Source: Acorus gramineus (taxonomy: Eukaryota > Streptophyta > Magnoliopsida > Acorales > Acoraceae). From it: a DNA stretch of 64,000 nucleotides. The notes beneath the pieces are model-generated. The model searched no databases. It was given only the letters and a program-made list of their open reading frames with translations, and was not told the origin of the DNA. Within the stretch, counting starts at the first letter, position 1. Every line of letters begins with the position of its first letter. Positions 11,411-23,657 of the stretch are shown in pieces. A program made the translations under genes and the position numbers. The stretch covers positions 1,798,001 through 1,862,000 of the forward strand of contig JAUJYN010000020.1 of the NCBI GenBank assembly GCA_030737835.1, in the 5' to 3' direction.

Positions 11411-11476
11411 TGTCACGCCCCAGGGCGGCCGTCCCCGAGACGCGGCAATATATATAGTATTAGCTATCAATACATG
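11411..11476 (-). mobile_element. Type B Gypsy LTR, minus strand, first part
   Basis: The LTR 3' end reads TGTCACGCCCCAGGG on the plus strand. After 66 bp it is interrupted by a solo LTR on the other strand (11477..15150) and resumes at 15151. The interrupted site is duplicated as ACATG/ACCTG. Confidence 0.9.
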
Positions 11477-14400
11477 TGTTATGCCTGTGTCATTTGGAGC
11501 CATTTCGGTTAATCCTTGGTCACATCTGGGTCATTCAGGGCCTTCTCTTTTTTTCGATCGGAGTCGCTAAAATTTTGGCTTATAGCCACCTGCGGGAGTT
11601 AGAGCACTCTGATTGGAAATCTAACTGCATATTATGGGTCCTGGTACCGTTTAGTACTACCCATAAAAATTTCACCGAGTTCTGGTTACGTTTCTGGAAA
11701 TATGCAGTTCCAAATCGTATTCGGGTTTTGGTCGATACTGGATTATCCAAGGGGTGACTTTGACCAAGTCAAAGAATACTTTGACCAAGTCAAGGAAGAC
11801 CATTGACCAAGTCAATTGGTTTTGTCCTCAAGCATGGTTAGGTTGACTTGTCAAACCCCCCCTCACCAACCCCCTTTTTGAGAATTAATTAAACTCCCCC
11901 TTTTGTGAGTGTCTCCCCCTCTCTCTTCCCCTCCCTCTCACACGTCTCCCTCTCCCTCTCCTTCCCTCTTAAGTCTTGTGTTGAGAAGGAAAAGAAGAGA
12001 AGAAGAAGCACTAGAAGGAAGAAGAGGTGCTTGAAGAGAAAGAAGGTGTGTGTGTGCATGTGTATTCATAATTTGTTGTTGATTCTCTTCTCTCTAGCTC
12101 CCTCTCATATGCCTTCCCCTCCCCTTGTTTTTCATCAAAGAATGGCTGGTGGAGAGGCTGAAGAGGTAGTGGTAGTGGTGGTGGAGGTTGAGGTGGTCGA
12201 GGGTGCATCGAGAGCCCCGCATCTCCCCCTTTCCCTTCCCCTCTTTGGTAAGTCATTTTCCCCTTCCTTTGATTTTTGTGGTTGTAAGGGCTGTTAGGTG
12301 AGTCATGCATGTTAGGTGAATGGGTGAGGGTGTGTGAGGAGGGTTGGGGAGGGGTTAGGAATGGCTGGGCGCACGCGCGGGTCTGTCCGCGCGCGCAGAG
12401 GGGCGCAGGCGAGTGCAGTCGGGCGCGCAGGCGGGCGCGTACGCGTGCGCGCGGCCGTGTGGGAGTGCGCGCGGGGTGTTGGCAAGCGCGCGGTGCCCGC
12501 GGGCCATGCGCGCGAGTGCGCGAGGGCGCGCGCGAGTGTGCGCGCGCGCGGGGCAGAGAGTCTGGGCCCGCGTCTGGGCGCGTGGCAAGGCGCCAGCAGG
12601 CTCGGGGGCGTGTGCGCACGCGTTCGGGGACACGCGTGTGGCTGAACGATGACTCGGGTAGGTGCCGGGGCGCTCGGACATGCGTGCGTACGTGCGTGCT
12701 CGCATGTGTGCGAACCCGTATGCGTGCATGTCTAAGTCTTTGGCATTTCTAGTTAAATTATAAGTGTTATAATGTGATTGAACTCACCAAATTGAATGCC
12801 CTTACCTTGCTTATCTTGTCGGATGGGATGCGTGAGGTCCCGGGTTACGGTGAGTGGTTCGATCCAATCCCCCCCCCCCTCTCGGGATGCGCTCGACGCG
12901 CGTAGTCGCGTGTCGCGCATCGATGGGGCCCCCTAGCTATACTACTTGTGTAGATAAGTAGTATGGCCATGCTTAAGCTATAATATGTAGATATCTTGCA
13001 TGCTAAGCTTATATACATGTATTGTATTCATGTATGAATGATTGTGTTGCATGAGCCCCTCTAGTATGGGCATGTATTTTTGGTAATGTGTATGGATGTA
13101 TAGAATATGGCATGCCTTAGGTAGTATTGTAATACTACTCCCACCATATTAATTGGAATATTCAGTATAATTAAGTCTGGGTTAATAATGGGCACCTGCC
13201 TAATATTCCCTTGCGATAAGACTAGAGGGTGTGGTGTAGTTGTTGCGCCCATGCTAATGGGGCAAAGCTATGACCAGCTTCATGAGATGATGATCTCTCT
13301 CGCCCTCTCCCTCTGAACGAACTGAGTAAGTAGATGTGATTTCCTACTCGACTCAGGTTCGTTTGGAATATTGGCATGCACTTGTTAGTGCGCGAGATCG
13401 CGCTTGACCCTTTCTTTTAAGTTGGTGATATCCAACGCATGTTTAAGTTAGGCCTTGTGTGCTTATGTGATTAATGACCATGTATGCATGTTGTATGATT
13501 TATTATGATGTAAATCCATGTTAGGGAGTGTCCCTATAATTATTAGATGATTGTGCATATGGTTCATGCACATAGCTAGATATAAAATTCTCCTGGATAT
13601 ATTTATATGCGCATGTTAAAAACTGATAGGCCTATCTGAAATAGGCGTGGGTATGACCCGTTGTCGGGTTGTACCTTATTAGTTAGAGCGCTAGCGATGT
13701 AATCACCCCGTGCATCCGAGCGATGCACTCGTTTGGAATTCAGGAGAATTCATTACCTTATCGGTTTTGTTAAGCCGGTAGTGGGGCATTAGGCTAGGCC
13801 TACCCGTGCTAGGCGTGTATATGAACCGCCTGTTGGGTTATGTGCCTTGAGATTATTTATGCGTGAGAGCAGAGGCAACCCCCTTGTGTCCGAGCGACGC
13901 AACCGTGTGGGAGTACAATATTGTTCGCTCTCTTCGATAAGTGATTATCGAGAGTAGTTGATTTCCATGGGTTCGCTTTGCGAACATGGAATGTTTACTC
14001 CCAATGTCGTCCGTGTTGAAGAGGCCCGGGTTGTAGCTGTCTTGACAGAGGGCTCCCATCCGTAGGTACCACCGATGCGTTTGGGGGCGTACTGATCGTG
14101 GGAGTGTACCAGGTAGAGCCTACCCGGGAGAGGGCAAACGAATGACATTGCGAGCGTGGAATCGTTCTCCCCTTTGTTCGATCTGATGTAGGAACTTCCC
14201 GGAGTTGGAAAAACTATCTTGACAGAGGGCTCCCATCCGTAGGTACCACCGAGGCGTTCAGAAGCGTACTGATCGTGGGAGTATACCAAGTAGTGACTAC
14301 CCGGGGAAAGGGCTACCGGTGGACCAAGGGTGTAGAGCAGTCTAAGTCTCTTCCAAAAGTCCCAAGAGTCTCCCTCCCGGAGTGAGGGTGAGGATGAGGT

Positions 14401-15150
14401 GAAGACACATCGCCTCGTGACCCATTCATTGTTCATCCGTTCCCATAGTTGTTGGGTCCGATTACGTATCGATGTTCAAAGACATCGTTGGGCAGTTATC
14501 CCAGTGTAGATGATCTAGTAGTGTTGCGAAGACCAGTAATCCTGAGTCTCCTCGACCAACGGTATGGTCTCTCCCCAAAAGTCCCAAGAGTCTCCCTCCG
14601 GGAGTGAGGGTGAGGTTGGTCGCGCCGCCGCGTGACCGTGTTATCCATGGGTTTCCACCCATGTTTTCCTTGAAAGGAAATTGCTTTAGTATTGAACTGT
14701 TATGGTGATTGGTTTCCAGCCACTCACTGAATTTGTAGCTCACCCCTCGCATATTGTTTCTTTTAAGGGGCAGTATTGAGCGTGGAGTTGGAGCTTTCCT
14801 GTGGCGTGGTCTTATGGGCGTGGAGCGTTCTTCCGGCGGGTGGCGAGTGCGAGGCTGTCAACAGTCCCAGAGTCATTGTATGTATTGTAAATCGTGCATG
14901 TGGCACAGGTTGTATTTTCTTTGGTCTAGACTTGGCTCTCACAGGACAGTGATTGTGTATTCGAGTCTGTAATAATATTTTTGGTTTACAGACATTGTTT
15001 ATATATTATGCTTCTGCTTTTCAGTCAGTTATCATTATCCTTGCTTTGCCACCTCGTGTGTTGTTATTGGAGTCTTTATTGACCTCAGGTATTGATAGCT
15101 GATATTTTATTATTGCCACGTCTCGGGGACGGCCGCCCTGGGGTGTGACA
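11477..15150 (+). mobile_element. Type B Gypsy solo LTR, 3.7 kb
   Basis: TGTTATGCCTGTGTCATTTGG to GGTGTGACA, 3674 bp, flanked by ACATG (11472..11476) and ACCTG (15151..15155), a 5-bp target duplication with one mismatch. It lies inside the opposite-strand LTR 11411..18420, whose sequence continues directly across the gap. A leader donor is visible at 12248, but the middle-exon acceptor has lost its AG (TTGCTTATC near 12810) and that exon carries an in-frame stop, so a spliced leader frame would be broken. GC-rich domain about 12365..12650; there are two diverged copies of the GACAGAGGGCTCCCATCCG block (14043 and 14221). Confidence 0.9.
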
Positions 15151-18100
15151 ACCTGAGGTAAACAAAGACTCCAACAACAACACACAAGGTGGCAAGGCAA
15201 AGATAAATGATAACTTACTGAAAAGCGGAAGCATAAGATATCAACAATGTCTGTAAACCAAAAACATTATTACAGACTCGAATACACAATCACTGTTCTG
15301 TGAGAGCCAAGTCTAGTACAAATAAAAAAACAACCTGTGCCACATGCACGATTTACAATACATAAAATGACTCTAGGACTGCTGACAGCCTCGCACTCGC
15401 CACCCGCCAGACAGAACGCTCCACGCACATAAGACCACGTCACATGGAAGCTCCAGCTCCACGCCCAACACTGCCCCTGAAAAGAAACAGTATGCGAGGG
15501 GTGAGCTACAAGCTCAGTGAGTGGCTGGAAACCAATCACCATTACAACAGTTCAATGTTAAGGCAATTTCCTTTCAAGGAAAACATGGGTAGAAACCCAA
15601 CAGATAACAAGGTCACGCGGCGACGCGACCAACCTCACCCTCACCCTCACTCCCAGAGGAAGACTCTTGGGACTTTTGGGGAGAGACCATACCGTTGGTC
15701 GAAGAGACGCGGAATTACTGGTCTACACAACACTACTGGATCACCAACCTCACCCTCACTCTCAGAAGGAGACACTTGGGACTTTCGGGGAGAGACTATA
15801 CCGTTGGTCGAAGAGACACGGAATTACTGGTCTACACAACACTACTGGATCATCTACATTGAGATAACTGCCCAACGATGTCTTTGAACATCGATACGCA
15901 ACCGGACCCAACAACTATGGGAACGAATGAACAACGAATGGGTCACGCGGTGACGTGTCTTCACCTCATCCTCACCCTCACCCTTTAGAGGTGACATAGG
16001 ACTTTTGGAAGAGATTAGACTGCTCTACACCCTTGGTCCACAGATATCCCTTTCCCCGGTTAGCCTCTACCTGGTATACTCCCACAATCAGTACATTCCT
16101 GAACGCATCGGTAGTACCTACGGATGGGAGCCCTCTGTCAAGACAGCTTTTCCAATGCCGAGGAGTTCCTACACAGATCCAATGAAGGGGAGAACGATTT
16201 CACGCTCGCAATATCATTCGTTAGCCCTCTCCCGGGTAGCCTCTACCTGGTATACCCCCATGATCAGTACATCTTGCCGCATGCATCGATAGTACCTACC
16301 GGTGGGGGCCCTCTATCAGGACAGCTACAACCCGACCCGCTTGCACACGGACGACATTGGGAGGAAACACTCCATCTTCGCAAAGTGAACCCAATGGAAG
16401 AACAACTACTCTCGATAATCGCCAAACTTAATGCCAAAGCTACCAGTTTAACAAAACCGATACAACAAATGAATTCTCCTGAATTCCATTCAAGTGCATC
16501 ACACGGATGCAGGGGCGATTACATCGCTCGCACACTAACTAATGAGGTACATCTCAACGACGGGTCGTACCCACGCCTATTTCAGATAGGCCTAATTAGT
16601 TTTTAACATGTGCGTATATATAACAAGAGAATCATATCATAGCTATGTGCATGTACCATATGCACGATCATCTAATAATTAACTATAAGGGTATCCCCTA
16701 AGATGGATCTACATCATAAACAACAAATCATACAACATGCATACATGGTATGGCCCACTTAAACATGCATACGTGGCCATTAATCATATAAGCACACAAG
16801 GCATAACTTAAGCATGCGTTGGATATCACCAACTTAAAAGGGAAGGGTCAAGCGCGATCTCGCGCACTAACAAGTGCATGCCAATATTCCAAACGAGCCT
16901 GAGTCGAGTAGGAAATCGCATCTTCTTACTCAGTTCGTGCAGAGGGAGAGGGCGAGAGAGAGATCATCATCTCTTGAAGTTGGTCATAGCTTTGTCCTAT
17001 TAGCATGGGCGCAACAACTACACCACGCCCTCAAGCCTTATCGCGAGGGAATATTAGGCAGGTGCCCGTTATTAACCCAGACTTAATCATGCTGGATATT
17101 CCAATTAATATGGTAGGAGTAGTATTACAATACTACCTAAAGCATGCCCTATTCTAGACATCCATACACATTACAGAAATACATGCCCATACAAGAGGGA
17201 CGCATGCGATACAGTCATTCATACATGGATACAATACATGCAATATAAGCCTAGCATGCAAGATATCTAACATATTATAGTTTAAGAATGGCCATACTAC
17301 TTATCTACACAAGTAGTATAGCTAGGGTGCCCCATCGATGCGCGACGCACGACTACACGCGTCGAGCGCATCTCGAGGGGTTGGATCAAACCACTCACCG
17401 CAACCCAAGACCTCGCGCATCCCATCCGACAAGATCTGCAAGGTAAGGGCATCAAATTTGGTGAGTAACATCACATTATAACACTTAAAAATTACTAGAA
17501 ATGCCAAAGACTTAGACATGATCGCATGCGGGCTCGCACGCATGCGAGCACGCGCGTACGCACGCATGCCCGAGTGCCCCAGCACCTCCCCGAGCCCTTA
17601 GGCAGCCCCGCGCGTGCCCCTGCACGCACGTGCGCGCACTAGCGCCTTGCCGCATGCCCAGGCACGCCCAGACACGCTGCCCCTCGCGCGCACTCGCCCG
17701 CACGACCCGCCTGCACCGCGAGTGTTGCCAGCGCCCGCGCGCACCCGCGTGCCTGTGCGCCCGCCTGCGTCCTTTTGCGCGCGCGCCCAGAACCCTTTAA
17801 CCCCTCCCCCACACTCCACACTCACCCTAAACAAACTACCTAGCATGCATGACTTCCCAACAACCCCTAAAGCCATGAAAAACCAAAGAAAAGAAGGGGG
17901 AGAGCTCACCAAGGGAGGGGGAATGAAAGGGGGAGATTTGGGGGCCCTCGATGCACCCGCGACCACCTCAACCACCACCACCACTACCACCACCTCCACA
18001 GCCTCTCCTCAGCCTTCTTTGGCTGAAAAACAGGGGGGGGAAGACATGAGAGGGAGCTTGAGAGAAGAGAAACCACAACAACAACAACACACACAAACCT

Positions 18101-18420
18101 ACCTTCTTGCACTTCCTTCTTCACCTTCTCCTTCAATTGCTTCTTCCTCCTCCTTCTTCACACACAAAGAGGGGAAAAAGAGACCAAGAGAGGGAGCTTG
18201 AGAGAGTTCCACGAAATGGGAGAGAGGGGGATAGAGAGAGAGGGCAAAAATGTTATTTTCATGCCCAAATAGTGTCTAGGGGTGACCCTAAGGGGGTGGT
18301 GAGGTTAGGGTTAGGCTCACCCTCACTCAACCACTCATTTTTGCTTTATTGGGAAGCGTGCAGAGAAGCACCACTGACCAAGGCTTAACCGAAATGGCTC
18401 CAAATGACACAGGCATAACA
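15151..18420 (-). mobile_element. Type B Gypsy LTR, minus strand, second part
   Basis: It continues the LTR begun at 11411 and ends at the LTR start, read on the plus strand as GACACAGGCATAACA (18420). The middle exon (about 17398..17434), the GC-rich domain (about 17560..17800) and the leader donor (CTCACCAAGG near 17908) are recognisable. The U3 blocks with CGATCGG and the GTCAA motifs are missing, giving a total LTR of about 3.3 kb without the nested insert. It is inserted in a Copia polyprotein whose sequence starts at 18421. Confidence 0.88.
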
Positions 18421-18459
18421 CTGTCACTCGTCCTGACATTGCCTATGTTGTGCATATTG
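18421..18459 (+). pseudogene. Copia polyprotein fragment (RT/RNase H linker)
   Basis: Only 39 bp are left between two LTRs. They encode VTRPDIAYVVHI, the well-known Copia motif just after reverse transcriptase. The frame continues at 19815 once the solo LTR and one copy of its TATTG duplication are disregarded. Confidence 0.8.
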
Positions 18460-19814
18460 TGTTATGCCTGTGTCATTTGGAGCCATTTCGGTTAAGCCTT
18501 GGTCACATCTAGGTCATTCAGGGCCTTTTTATTTTTCGATCGGAGTCGCTAAAATTTTAGCTTTTAACCACCTGCGGGAGTTGGAGTACTCTGATTGAAA
18601 ATCTAACTGCATATTATGGGTCCTGGTACCGTTTAGTACTACCCATAAAAATTTCATCGAATTCCGATAACGTTTTGAAAAATATGCAGTTCCGAATCAC
18701 ATCCGGGTTTGGCCGTTACTGGGTTTTGGTGGGCGAGATATTTTTGAGTGTGTGGTGCTTCTCCGCACACTTCCCAATAAAGCAAAAATAAGTGGTTGAG
18801 TGAGGGTGAGCCTAACCCTAACCTCACCACCCCCTTATGGTCACCCCAAAACACTATTTGGGCATGAAAATGACCATTTTGCCCTCTCTCTCTCTCCCCC
18901 TCTCTCCCAACTCGTGGAAGCGTACTGATCGTGGGAGTATACCAGGTAGAGGCTACGTGGGGAAAGGGCTACCGGTGGACCAAGGGTGTAGAGCAGTCTA
19001 AGTCTCTTCCAAAAGTCCCAAGAGTCTCCCTCCAGGAGTGAGGGTGAGGATGAGGTGAAGACACGTCGCCTCGTGACCCATTCGTTGTTCATCGGTTCCC
19101 ATAGTTATTGGGTCCGGTCTCGTATCGATGTTCAAAGACATCGTTGGGCAGTTATCTCGATGTAGATGATCCAGTAGTGTTGCGTAGACCAGTAATCCCG
19201 GGTCTCCTCGACCAACGGTATGGTCTCTCCCCAAAAGTCCCAAGAGTCTCCCTCCGGGAGTGAGGGTGAGGGTGAGGTTGGTCGTGCCGTCGCGTGACAC
19301 TGTTATCCATGGGTTTCCACCCATGTTTACCTTGAAAGGAAATTGTTTATGTATTGAACTGTTGTATGGTGATTGGTTTCCAGCCACTCACTAAGCTTGT
19401 AGCTCACCCCTCGCATACTGTTTCTTTTCAAGGGTAGTGTTGGGCGTGGAGTTGGAGCTTCCCTGTGGCGTGGTCTTATGGGCGTGGAGCGTTCTTCCGG
19501 CGGGTGGCGAGTGCGAGGCTGTCAGCAGTCCTAGAGTCATTTTATGTATTGTAAATCGTGCATGTGACACATGTTGTATTTTATTTGGTCTAGACTTGGC
19601 TCTCACAAGACAGTGATTGTGTATTTGAGTCTGTAATAATGTTTTTGGTTTACAGACATTGTTTATATATTATGCTTCCGCTTTTCAGTCAGTTACCATT
19701 ATCCTTGCTTTGCCACCTTGTGTGTTGTTGTTGGAGTCTTTATTGACCTCAGGTATTGATAGCTGATATTTCATTATTGCCACGTCTCGGAGACGGCCGC
19801 CCTTGGGCGTGACA
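18460..19814 (+). mobile_element. Type B Gypsy solo LTR with internal deletion
   Basis: TGTTATGCCTGTG to GGCGTGACA, 1355 bp, with a perfect target duplication TATTG (18455..18459 and 19815..19819). About 2 kb are missing: at about 18908 it passes from the U3 TC-rich tract straight to the GCGTACTGATCGTGGGAG block, removing the leader, GC-rich domain and middle exon. It splits the Copia element in frame. Confidence 0.92.
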
Positions 19815-20362
19815 TATTGTCAGTCAGTTCCTCGTTGTCCCTCGTACTGCTCACTATTCAGCAGTTCTTCGGATTATACGCTATTTACGTGGCACCATAT
19901 CTCGTGCTCTGCTGTTACCATCTTCTTCTACTCTTGAACTTCGCACTTATACTGATGCTAATTGGACAGGAGATGTCACATATCGAAAATCTACGACTGC
20001 CATCTATGTGTTTCATGGTGACTCTCTTATATCTTGGAAGTCTAAGAAACAGGATATTGTCTCTCATTCGAGTGTTGAGGCTAAATATCGTGCTATGGCA
20101 TCTGCTACTATTGAGGTTGTTTGGCTTCGGCGCCTCCTCTCTGACATGGGTGTCATTCTATCTGCGTCTACTCCTCTATATTGTGACAACAAGAGCGTCA
20201 TTCAGATTGCTAGCAATCCCATTTTCCATGAACGTACGAAGCACATTGAGATCGATTGTCACTTCATCTGTCATCATTTTATTGCGGGCACTATATCACT
20301 CCCGTATATTTCCTCTTCTCTTTTGTTATCTGACTTTTTCACAAAATCCCATACACTTCAGC
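19815..20362 (+). pseudogene. Copia polyprotein fragment (RNase H)
   Basis: The frame is open throughout. It shows VSQFLVVPRTAHYSA, then the RNase H core: TYTDANWTGD with the first Asp, SSVEAKYRAMA with the Glu, and YCDNKSVIQIA with the next Asp, followed by ERTKHIEIDCHF and LLLSDFFTKSH. This is the C-terminal third of a Ty1/Copia polyprotein. It is broken before by the LTR at 18460 and after by the LTR at 20363; the last residues lie at 23042. The lack of stops suggests a fairly young element before it was disrupted. Confidence 0.88.
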
Positions 20363-23041
20363 TGTTATATATGTGTCACTTTTAGCCTTCTGGTCACCAT
20401 TGGAGCATTCTGGCAGTTTTTCAACTTTTTCTTTTTTTCGATCAGAACCGCTAAAATTTTAGACTTTTGGCTATCATCATGAGCTTGAGAACTCCGATTG
20501 AAAATCTAACTGCACATTATGTGTCCTGGTGCCATTTCAAGCCACTCACGAAAATTTCATCGAATTCCGGTAACGTTTCAGAATTTTACAGTTCCGAATC
20601 GTATCCGGGTTTTGACTAAGCGAAAAGTCATTGGGAGACTTGACCAAGTAAAAGATGACTTTGACCAAGTCAAGTTTGACCCTTGACTTGGTCAATTGGT
20701 TTTGTTTGTTAGTGTGGTTGGGTTGACTAGGGTCAAAGTTCACCTAAACCTAACTTAACCTAATTATTTCTAAGTGTAAGTGGTGTGTGTGTGTGGCTTT
20801 AAGTGATGTCCACGCCCAAGAATAGTGCCCCCTCTATTCATCTTCTTCCCCATCTCTCTCTATCACACAAACCTCTCATTCCCTCTCTTTATTTCCCACT
20901 TTTGATCTAGTAGAAGTGCTTGAAAGAAGAAACCCTAGAAGGAGAAAAGCTTGGTAAGGACCCGATCTATCCTTCCATGGTGTTAGATTTGTGTTTCTTT
21001 TTGTTTGACCTCCTCTCATGGCACCTTTTTACCTCTGTTTTCAGCCATTCTTGGGCTGAGAAGAGGTCTTGGTGGTGGTGGCTTTGGTGGTGGTGTTTCG
21101 GTGCGCGAAGAGCACCCGATTTTCCCTCCCTTCCTTTCCTCCCTTGGGTAAGCTTTCTTCCTCCCTTTTTCTTGTGTAGATGCTTGATTAGGAGGTGTTT
21201 TTGGGTATGCATGGTTTGGATGTGTGTTTGGGGTGTGGGAGGGCTGAGGGAGGTGGTGGGGTTGGCTTGGCGCGCGTGCGGGGTCATCCGCGCGCGTGCG
21301 CGCGAGTCGTGCAGGCAGAGCAGGCGCGCGCAGTCGGGGGCGCTGGGGGAGTGCGCGCGTACGCGCGGGCGCGCGGGCGTGCGCGCGGAGTGCTGCGCGG
21401 GGGCGCAGTGCGCGGGGTGCGCGCGGGGTGCTGCGCAGGGGCGCAGTACGTGCGGATAGGCGCAGGGCTGGACGCGCGGTGCGCGCGTGCGCCCGAGAGC
21501 GTGCGGCGTGTCTGGGCGAGCGGGCAGGGGCACGGCAGTGCGCCCGGGGAGCGGGGCTGCGTGCGTGCATGCTCACCCGTGCGCGTGCGTGCGTGCGCAC
21601 CCGTGCGTGTGTGTGCGGGTGGCCGTGCGCATGGCTGCCGTGGGTGCGGGAGGATGTCGGGGCACTCGGACTCGCGTGCGTACGGGCCCGTATGCATGCT
21701 TGTCTGAGTGTTGGGTATTTCTAGCGTATTTCTTGTGTATTTGTGTATTTTACTCACCATTTTGGTTTTCCATGTCTTGCAGATCTTGACGAGCGATGAC
21801 GCAACGACCCGGGTATTGGTGAGTGGGACAATCCAACCCAGTAGGGAGGCGTTCGATGCACGTATGCATGCATTGCCCTCCCCTGGGGCACCATAATTGC
21901 GTATTAATTTGTAATAAGTGTAATCTGTGCTATGCATGATCATTATGTTGTATCCATGCCACCTTAGGCTTTGTATGCTAGGAATATGCACCCTTATGTT
22001 GTAGATAGAGGCCTATACATCCTGATACCATGTTTTCATGCTAGGAGAGCCTCGACCTACGCATGTTTCCCATTTAGTTTAATTTATTTAAATCAAATGC
22101 GAGCTTATGGTTATTAGCATGCCTTAGAGGATATTATAACCTCGTTGTTATAATATGTGTCTCTCCACATCTTAGTTATGCACCCTGGAGGAATTCTGAA
22201 GAATTCATGACATTAGTAGAGCTGCAATTCGGTGTCGGCGGATCCAAGAGGATCGTATCCATGTGGGTAGGCTGCTTCTCTTCCCTTCGTTGGATCCGTG
22301 TAGGGACTCCCCAGCGTTAGACAGGCCGTCCTGACAGAGGGCTCCCATCTGTAGGTACCTCCGATGCGTCGAACTGTGCTGATCGTGGGAGTAGACCAGG
22401 CGAGCTACGGAGTGGGGGAGAGACTATCAGTGGACCAAGGGTGATTAACAGCCTAGTCAGTCCCAAAAGACCATGTCACCAGTTTGAGGGTGAGGGTGAG
22501 GTGGGTCGGCGATGTAGCGACCCACTGGATTGTGTAGTGCTGCCACTTAGAGGCTATAATTATTTGAGGTTAATATGAATTGTGATGCATGGGTTGTGCT
22601 ATTCACTGAGCGTGTGGCTCACCCCTCGCATGTATTTTTCTCTAGTTATATCTGAGTCGGATCTGAAGGAGGAGCTCCCCGAGGCACATCAGCAGTAGCG
22701 GAGCAGCGTCACGTTCTGCGTGTGAGAGGCCATCAGCATCCCCCTTTGATTGTATGTATTGTATTCCGTGCTTAGGCACACGTTTGTATTACATTTGGAT
22801 GTCATTGTATATATTGGCTCTCACAGGACAGTTGATTATGTATCGGGTCTGTAATATGTCTTTGAATTACAGACTCAGTCTTTTAGCTTCCGCTATTTGT
22901 GTATATATTATGTCAGCCTCATTGTTGTCTGTGTTGTCATTGTTGATGTTGTTTAGAGTATATTATTGACCTCCTGTTTAGACTGCTGATATCATATATA
23001 CCATTGCCACGCCTCAAGGACAGCCGCCCTGGGGCGTGACA
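20363..23041 (+). mobile_element. Type A Gypsy solo LTR
   Basis: TGTTATATATGTGTCAC to GGCGTGACA, 2679 bp, flanked by TCAGC and TCAAC (one mismatch). It is very close to the copy at 5829..8547. Leader donor at 21148, GC-rich domain about 21260..21640, acceptor ending 21782, 36-nt exon 21783..21818, donor at 21819, last acceptor ending 22645 and TAG at 22696..22698. The middle exon has a TGA in the otherwise conserved frame, so this copy would not give the putative spliced peptide. Confidence 0.92.
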
Positions 23042-23106
23042 TCAACGGCATTGTTTCTTGTTGAGCAAACTCTCGGTGTATGATCCACCATGAGTTTGAG
23101 GGGGGG
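23042..23106 (+). pseudogene. Copia polyprotein C-terminus and polypurine tract
   Basis: The frame finishes with FLLSKLSVYDPP and TGA at 23091..23093, the usual end of a Copia polyprotein. The purine run GAGTTTGAGGGGGGG (about 23092..23106) directly precedes the LTR and is the plus-strand primer site. Together with the pieces at 18421 and 19815 this shows one Copia element split twice by Gypsy LTRs. Confidence 0.85.
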
Positions 23107-23237
23107 TGTTAAATGTGTATATATGTTAGGATTAAGGGTAGATTAGTCTTTTCTTCTTTTCCATTTTTGTACTATAAATATTGAATACAAACCCTAATAA
23201 TATTTCGGTTCATTCTCTTCAAATCCTGATTCTAACA
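23107..23237 (+). mobile_element. Copia 3' LTR, 131 bp
   Basis: The repeat starts TGTTAAATG immediately after the polypurine tract and ends ATTCTAACA. It carries a TATA box (TATAAATA, 23173..23180) and is short, as in many Copia elements. It forms the border between the transposon nest and the low-copy island. Its 5' partner is not in the window, so the age cannot be read from LTR divergence. Confidence 0.75.
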
Positions 23238-23272
23238 AGACACAAGGTATTGTCATCAAAAACTTATTTAGG

Positions 23273-23486
23273 GTCCGTTTGGCATGGCGGTCTGGGAAGT
23301 CGCGTTTGAAAACACAGTGTAGCAACTGGAAAGCGTTGTTTTCGTGCGTTCGAAAACACAAAAAAATAGCCGTGTACCGCTATTGCCGGGACAGAAATGC
23401 GAACGCAAGTTTTCTGTTTGGTTTGGTGGTCGCGTTCCACAATGTTCGTCATCGCAAATATGCTGTAAATGCCAAGCCAAACGGAC
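23273..23486. mobile_element. Small MITE with 16-bp terminal inverted repeats
   Basis: The left end GTCCGTTTGGCATGGC and right end GCCAAGCCAAACGGAC are inverted repeats with one mismatch; the element is 214 bp and has no coding capacity. The GTCCGTTTGGC end resembles those of many plant non-autonomous DNA transposons. I see no clear target duplication, so the superfamily is open. Confidence 0.7.
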
Positions 23487-23553
23487 GACACAGTACTAAC
23501 TAGCTGATGATCGGGCAGGAACCAAGAAAGTTGATATGAGGATCTAGGCAGGA

Positions 23554-23657
23554 GCAGTATTGTGTACACTAATGAGAAATAACTAAGGTTCTCGCGAAGC
23601 CCCATAGCAGTAATGTGTACACTAATGAGAACTACCTGGGGTTCTCGCGAGGCCCCA
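23554..23657. repeat. Two-copy tandem duplication, period 53 bp
   Basis: The block GTGTACACTAATGAGAA followed by GGTTCTCGCGA and GCCCCAT occurs twice, at 23554..23604 and 23607..23657, with a few substitutions. No gene overlaps it. Confidence 0.8.

Noticed and set aside
14754-14972. Open frames in the type B last-exon region (also 15270..15542, 41843..42184, 51454..51714)
   Set aside because: These are LTR sequence shared among copies. The frames run past the region homologous to the acidic-tail exon and are not kept in the same frame; I treat them as LTR only.
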